Origin: Populus alba
Taxonomy: Eukaryota > Streptophyta > Magnoliopsida > Malpighiales > Salicaceae
DNA length: 64,000 nucleotides
Direction: 5' to 3'
NCBI RefSeq assembly: GCF_005239225.2
Contig: NC_133301.1
Coordinates: 6,163,157 to 6,227,156, forward strand
Positions 59,857 to 64,000 of the stretch are shown here, piece after piece. The notes beneath the pieces were generated by a model. It saw only the letters and a list, made by a program, of their open reading frames with translations, did no database searches and was not told where the DNA came from. The first letter of the stretch is position 1. Every line of letters begins with the position of its first letter. The position numbers were made by a program, and so were the translations under genes.

Positions 59857-61112
59857 ATGTCAGATCAAGACAACACGAAGGAGAACTTACGTTCCAAATG
59901 CAAGCCATGCACAGACTTGATAGGGTGGAGAAACGTGGTAATGAGGCTGGTACAAGCACCCAAAATGTGAGGAAGCTTAGGGCTGAACCGAAAGCAAACA
60001 GTGGCAGTAGGGCCGAAAGGGCAAGGTGGGCTGATTATGAGGATTTTGAGGAGGATGTTGATGATATTGGTGATGGTGGTTTTGAGGATGAGGCCATAGG
60101 CCATCGGGAAGGTTTTTGGCAGCCTAGAAACCGAAGGGATTTTGGGAATAGAACTAGGGGCCAATTCGGCCAAAGGGAAAATTTCCGTAGTTAGATGGTG
60201 ATTTGGATTCTATCAAACTGAAAATACCTGCTTTTCAAGGTAAAAATGATCCCGAGGCATATTTGGAGTGGGAGAAAAAGGTGGATTGGATTTTTGATTG
60301 CCATAACTATTCGGAGGCAAAGAAAGTGAAATTGGTTGTCATCGAATTCACAGATTATGCACTGATTTGGTGGGATCAGAATGTTATTAGTAGAAGGAGG
60401 AGTGGAGAGAGGCTGGTAGTGTCGTGGGAGGAGATGAAAGTGTTGATGAGAAGGCGATTTGTGCCTAACCACTATTATAGAGATTTGTATCTGAAATTAC
60501 AGGGTTTAAATCAGGGTTCTAGGCCCGTGGATGAGTATTTCAAGGAGATGGAGATCGCCATGATTCGGGCCAATGTGATTGAGGATTGGGAAGCTACTAT
60601 GGCTAGATTTCTAAATGGGCTGAATATAGACATTGCGAATGTTGTAGAATTACAACATTGTGTGGAATTGGAGGACATGGTCCATATGGCAACGAAGGTG
60701 GAGAGGCAAATAAAGAGAAGGGGCAGTACACGTTTTCAGACCAATTCGACATATCTTCCTCAATATGGAGGCCGAATTTTAAGACAGAGGGGGCTGCCCA
60801 ACCAAAGCCTTATGCAAGGGCCGAACCACCTAAGGCCAAAAAGGATACTCATACGGATGGGAAAGGTAAATCTGAATATCAACCTGCTCGTGATAGAGAT
60901 ATTAAATGCTTTAAGTGTTTAGGGAAGGGACACATTGCATCTCAGTGTCCAAACCGAAGAGTTATGCTTACAAGAGACAATGGGGAGGTTGAATCTGAAA
61001 GTGACAAATCTGAAAGTGAAGAGATGCCACCTTTGGTGGATTGTAGTGATGAGGAGATTGCATATCCTGTTGAGGGAGAGGCCTTGCTTATAAGGCATGC
61101 GTTGAACATGCA
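59857..61112 (+). pseudogene. CRM-3 gag, broken
   Basis: ATG 59857 aligns with the CRM-1 gag start, but short deletions shift the frame (the MTQMIERMNFVMG region is lost). A TAG follows ENFRS at ~60194. 60203-60922 is open and contains the capsid-like region ([20 protein letters not shown] ... [20 protein letters not shown]); a frameshift near 60760 moves to the frame with the zinc knuckle [14 protein letters not shown] (~60907-60950) and the acidic linker SESDKSESEEMPPLVDCSDEE. Gag is interrupted at codon Met (61110-61112) by the solo LTR. Confidence 0.86.
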
Positions 61113-61824
61113 TGATGCGAACCTCGTGATCACGTGGTCACGCAACCCACAATCAAGATTGAGATTTGATCCCGGAAAGCCGAAATAGGTCTGATATGAG
61201 TGCGACACAATGGAAACCTGCCCCAAGGCACCAACACTATTGGAATGAGTAGAATGACGCCACGAAGCCAGTTAATCTTTGATAAGTCAGATTCAGTTCG
61301 TTCAAGAACTGAAGAATGCAAGAATCACTCTCACACGTTAAAACTGAAAAGTTCAGAATAATAATCATCAAAGCTGCCGAAATTTTGGCCTACTTGAGTT
61401 TAAATAGTTCTTGAAAAGTTAACCCTAATGGACCCTTTATGTGGACTTATATGAGGTCCACTCAAAATTGGCCCAAAACCCTAAAATGAAAAGCCCATAA
61501 CTTAATCCAAACAAGCCTTGGATCCTAGCTTAAAACAAAGTATGAATTAAGCCCAAACAAGCCTTGGGCTGTAGCTAACAAAATAAAATAAAGCCCTTAT
61601 CTCATGGCCCAAATAAGGTTGTATTGGACCCCTCTTGCACATGGATAAGATGTACTAGGATCTCCTCTTGATACTCCAATGGACCTTCCAATTCTGACTT
61701 GGTGGAAACCTTCAAAACCAATGCATTCAATGCGTCTTTCAATGTCTTTGTCTTGGACCGAGTCATTGGTCCATTTGGAACATGTAATGGGTCCTTGCTG
61801 GTGTTTCTGGGCTGGTCCGCATCA
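61113..61824 (-). mobile_element. Solo LTR of the CRM-2 subfamily
   Basis: 712 bp in reverse orientation (tgatgcgaac...gtccgcatca), flanked by the 5-bp direct repeat ATGCA (61108-61112 and 61825-61829). No internal sequence, so it arose by LTR-LTR recombination after insertion. Removal restores the CRM-3 reading (ALNM|QIKENDVDQQ), as in uninterrupted CRM-1. Confidence 0.95.
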
Positions 61825-64000
61825 ATGCAAATCAAAGAAAATGATGTAGATCAGCAACGGGAAAATATATTTCACACTCGATGTCATATCCAAAACAAGG
61901 TATGTAGCATGATAATTGGTGGAGGTAGTTATGCTAATGTTGCTAGTGATACCCTTGTGAAGAAATTGAATCTGAGTTGTATTAAGCATACGAGGCCTTA
62001 TAGATTGCAATGGTTGAATGAATGTGGTGAAGTGAGGGTTACTAAGCAGGTTTTGATTGCGTTTGCTATTGGGAAGTATTCTGATGAGATTTTGTGTGAT
62101 GTAGTCCCAATGCATGCTAGTCACTTACTTTTGGGGCGTCCATGGCAGTTTGATCGGAAAGCGATTCATGATGGGATTAGAAATAGGTTCACTATTGTAA
62201 AGGATGGTAAAACCATCACTCTTGTACCTCTTTCTCCAAAACAAGTGTATGATGATCAAATCAAATTAAAAAAAAAAAAAGAATGTGAGGATGGGAAGAG
62301 TGAAAATTCACGTGAGGACAATGGTGAGAGAAAACCATCAGATTCGGCTAAACCTAAATCATTAATAAAACCAGTTGAGAGTGGAGGTAAAAATCGAGGA
62401 GTGAAGAAAGTAAGCTTGTGTGATGATAGTAGTGTGGAAAAATTCAAGAAACAACCTAATTTTTATGCAAAAGGATCTCAAATCAGATCTGCATTTTTCA
62501 CTAATAAGCCAATGATCTTACTTGTGTATAAGGAGGCTTATTTTAACACTAACGATCTTGATTCTGCTACTCCTAGTGTGGCTGTTTCTTTGATGCAGGA
62601 GTTTGATGATGTTTTTCCTGAAGACATCCATAATGGATTACCACCATTAAGGGGGATTGAACATCAAATTGACCTTGTGCTTGGAGCTTCAATTCCTAAG
62701 CGTCCAGCCTATAGAAGCAACCCCGAGGAGACAAAGGAGCTTCAAAGGCAAGTAGATGAGTTGATGATGAAGGGTTACATTCGTGAGAGTATGAGTCCTT
62801 GTGCTATGCCAGTGCTACTTGTGCCTAAAAAGAATGGAACATGGAGGATGTGTGTTGATTGTCGTGCCGTCAATAACATAACGGTAAAGTATCGACATCC
62901 TATTCCTAGGCTTGATGACATGCTAGATGAGTTACATGGATCATGTATTTTCTCTAAGATTGATCTAAAAAGTGGGTACCATCAGATTAGGATGAAAGAG
63001 GGTGATGAGTGAAAAACTATATTTAAGACTAAGCATGGTTTGTATGAATGGTTAGTCATGCTGTTTGGACTTACAAACGCGCCTAGCACGTTTATGCGTT
63101 TAATGAATCATGTATTGCGTACGTTTATAGGTAAGTTTGTTGTTGTGTATTTTGATGACATTTTGATCTATAACAAGAACTTAAATGAGCATCTTGATCA
63201 TTTGCGTAATGTACTTAGTGTGTTGCATAGTGAGCAATTATATGCTAATCTTAAGAAGTGTACCTTTTGTATGGAAAAAATTATGTTTCTTGGCTATGTC
63301 GTAACTGCACAGGGTATCGAGATGGACAAGGAGAAAGTTAAGGCCATCCAGGATTGGCCTACACCAAAATCGGTAAGTGAGGTAAGGAGTTTTCATGGAC
63401 TTGCTAGTTTTTATATAAGGTTTGTGAAGGATTTTAGTACTATTGCTGCACCTTTAACTGAAATTGTTAAAAAGTCTGTTGGATTCAAATGGAATGATGA
63501 ACAAGATAAGGCTTTTAATTTGTTGAAAGATGAACTTTGTTCGGCACCTGTTTTAGCTTTGCCTGACTTTACGAGAGCTTTTGAAGTTGAATGTGATGCG
63601 TCAGGTATTGGTATAGGAGCTGTGTTAATGCAGGATAAAAGGCCCATTGCGTATTTCAGCGAAAAACTTAATGGGGCAGCTTTGAATTACCCTACATACG
63701 ACAAGGAGCTCTATTCCTTGGTAAGATCTCTAGAGACGTGGCAGCATTACCTGTGGCCCAAGGAGTTTGTGATACATTCTGATCATGAATCATTGAAGCA
63801 CTTGAAAGGGCAAGGTAAGTTGAGTAGGAGACATGCTAAATGGGTGGAATTTATTGAAACCTTTCCGTATATGATCAAGTATAAGCAAGGAAAGGAAAAC
63901 ATTGTAGCTGATGCACTTTCACGCAGGTATGTTCTTTTATCAACTTTGGATGCTAGACTTCTAGGATTTGAACACACAAAAGAATTGTACAAGGATGATA
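61825..64000 (+). pseudogene. CRM-3 pol: protease, reverse transcriptase, RNase H (partial)
   Basis: Protease region 61830-62200 has IIGGGS where CRM-1 has IIDGGS, so the catalytic Asp is lost. Reverse transcriptase (62690-63300) has [28 protein letters not shown] and [12 protein letters not shown]. One TGA at 63010-63012 replaces the Trp of GDEWKT. The rest is open to the window edge through RNase H ([31 protein letters not shown]). Integrase lies beyond the window. Few lesions, but at least two are disabling. Confidence 0.9.

Larger units (their letters stand above)
57831..64000 (+). mobile_element. CRM-like Ty3/gypsy chromovirus (CRM-3), runs off the right edge
   Basis: 5' LTR 57831-58826, initiator tRNA-Met primer site 58829-58840, leader 58841-59856, gag, protease, RT, RNase H; integrase and 3' LTR lie beyond the window. 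It is inserted in a CACTA transposase gene and is itself interrupted by a solo LTR (61113-61824). Sequence is very close to CRM-1. Confidence 0.92.

Overview
The window looks like repeat-dense, probably pericentromeric or centromeric DNA of a flowering plant, most likely a eudicot. The evidence is nested Ty3/gypsy LTR retrotransposons of two plant lineages, a 154-bp satellite array, a CACTA transposon with a TNP2-type transposase and a TRIM-like solo LTR. No ordinary host gene, rRNA or tRNA gene was found. The species cannot be named from the sequence.

Layout: 1-660 is the 3' end of a plus-strand Athila-like element (Athila-A), fused head to head to a minus-strand copy (Athila-B, 661-16359). 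Athila-B is split at its integrase by a minus-strand CRM-like chromovirus (CRM-1, 5229-12922, target duplication ATCTC). At its 5' side a CRM-type LTR piece replaces the gag region. A 154-bp satellite array follows (16360-34372). It is interrupted by a young plus-strand Athila element (Athila-C, 16874-25461, target duplication CCCCA, nearly identical LTRs) and by a 187-bp TRIM-like solo LTR (31676-31862, target duplication GGTCA). Next come a minus-strand Athila element (Athila-D, 34373-44572), a truncated CRM-like element (CRM-2, 44573-46870) and a zone of decayed LTR fragments and unrecognised AT-rich sequence (46871-55630). The window ends with a CACTA element (55631-57830) that is broken by a plus-strand CRM-like element (CRM-3, 57831 to the window end), which itself carries a solo LTR (61113-61824, target duplication ATGCA).

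The unusual system is the Athila family. Copies B, C and D carry, between integrase and 3' LTR where Athila elements usually have an env-like ORF, (i) a small basic cysteine-containing ORF ('ORF-X'), (ii) an intron-free gene for a LOG-type cytokinin-activating phosphoribohydrolase, with a TATA box and short pyrimidine-rich leader of its own, and (iii) two tandem copies of a 97-nt module. The two modules differ by compensatory base changes in several stems, so they look like a conserved RNA structure. The LOG frame is intact (217 aa, key residues present) in the youngest copy, Athila-C, even though that copy has lost reverse transcriptase, RNase H and most of integrase. The two other copies of LOG are broken.

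The CRM-like elements, whose pol frame runs into the 3' LTR and whose primer site matches initiator tRNA-Met, and the dyad-containing satellite fit a centromeric setting. That is inference and needs CENH3 mapping.
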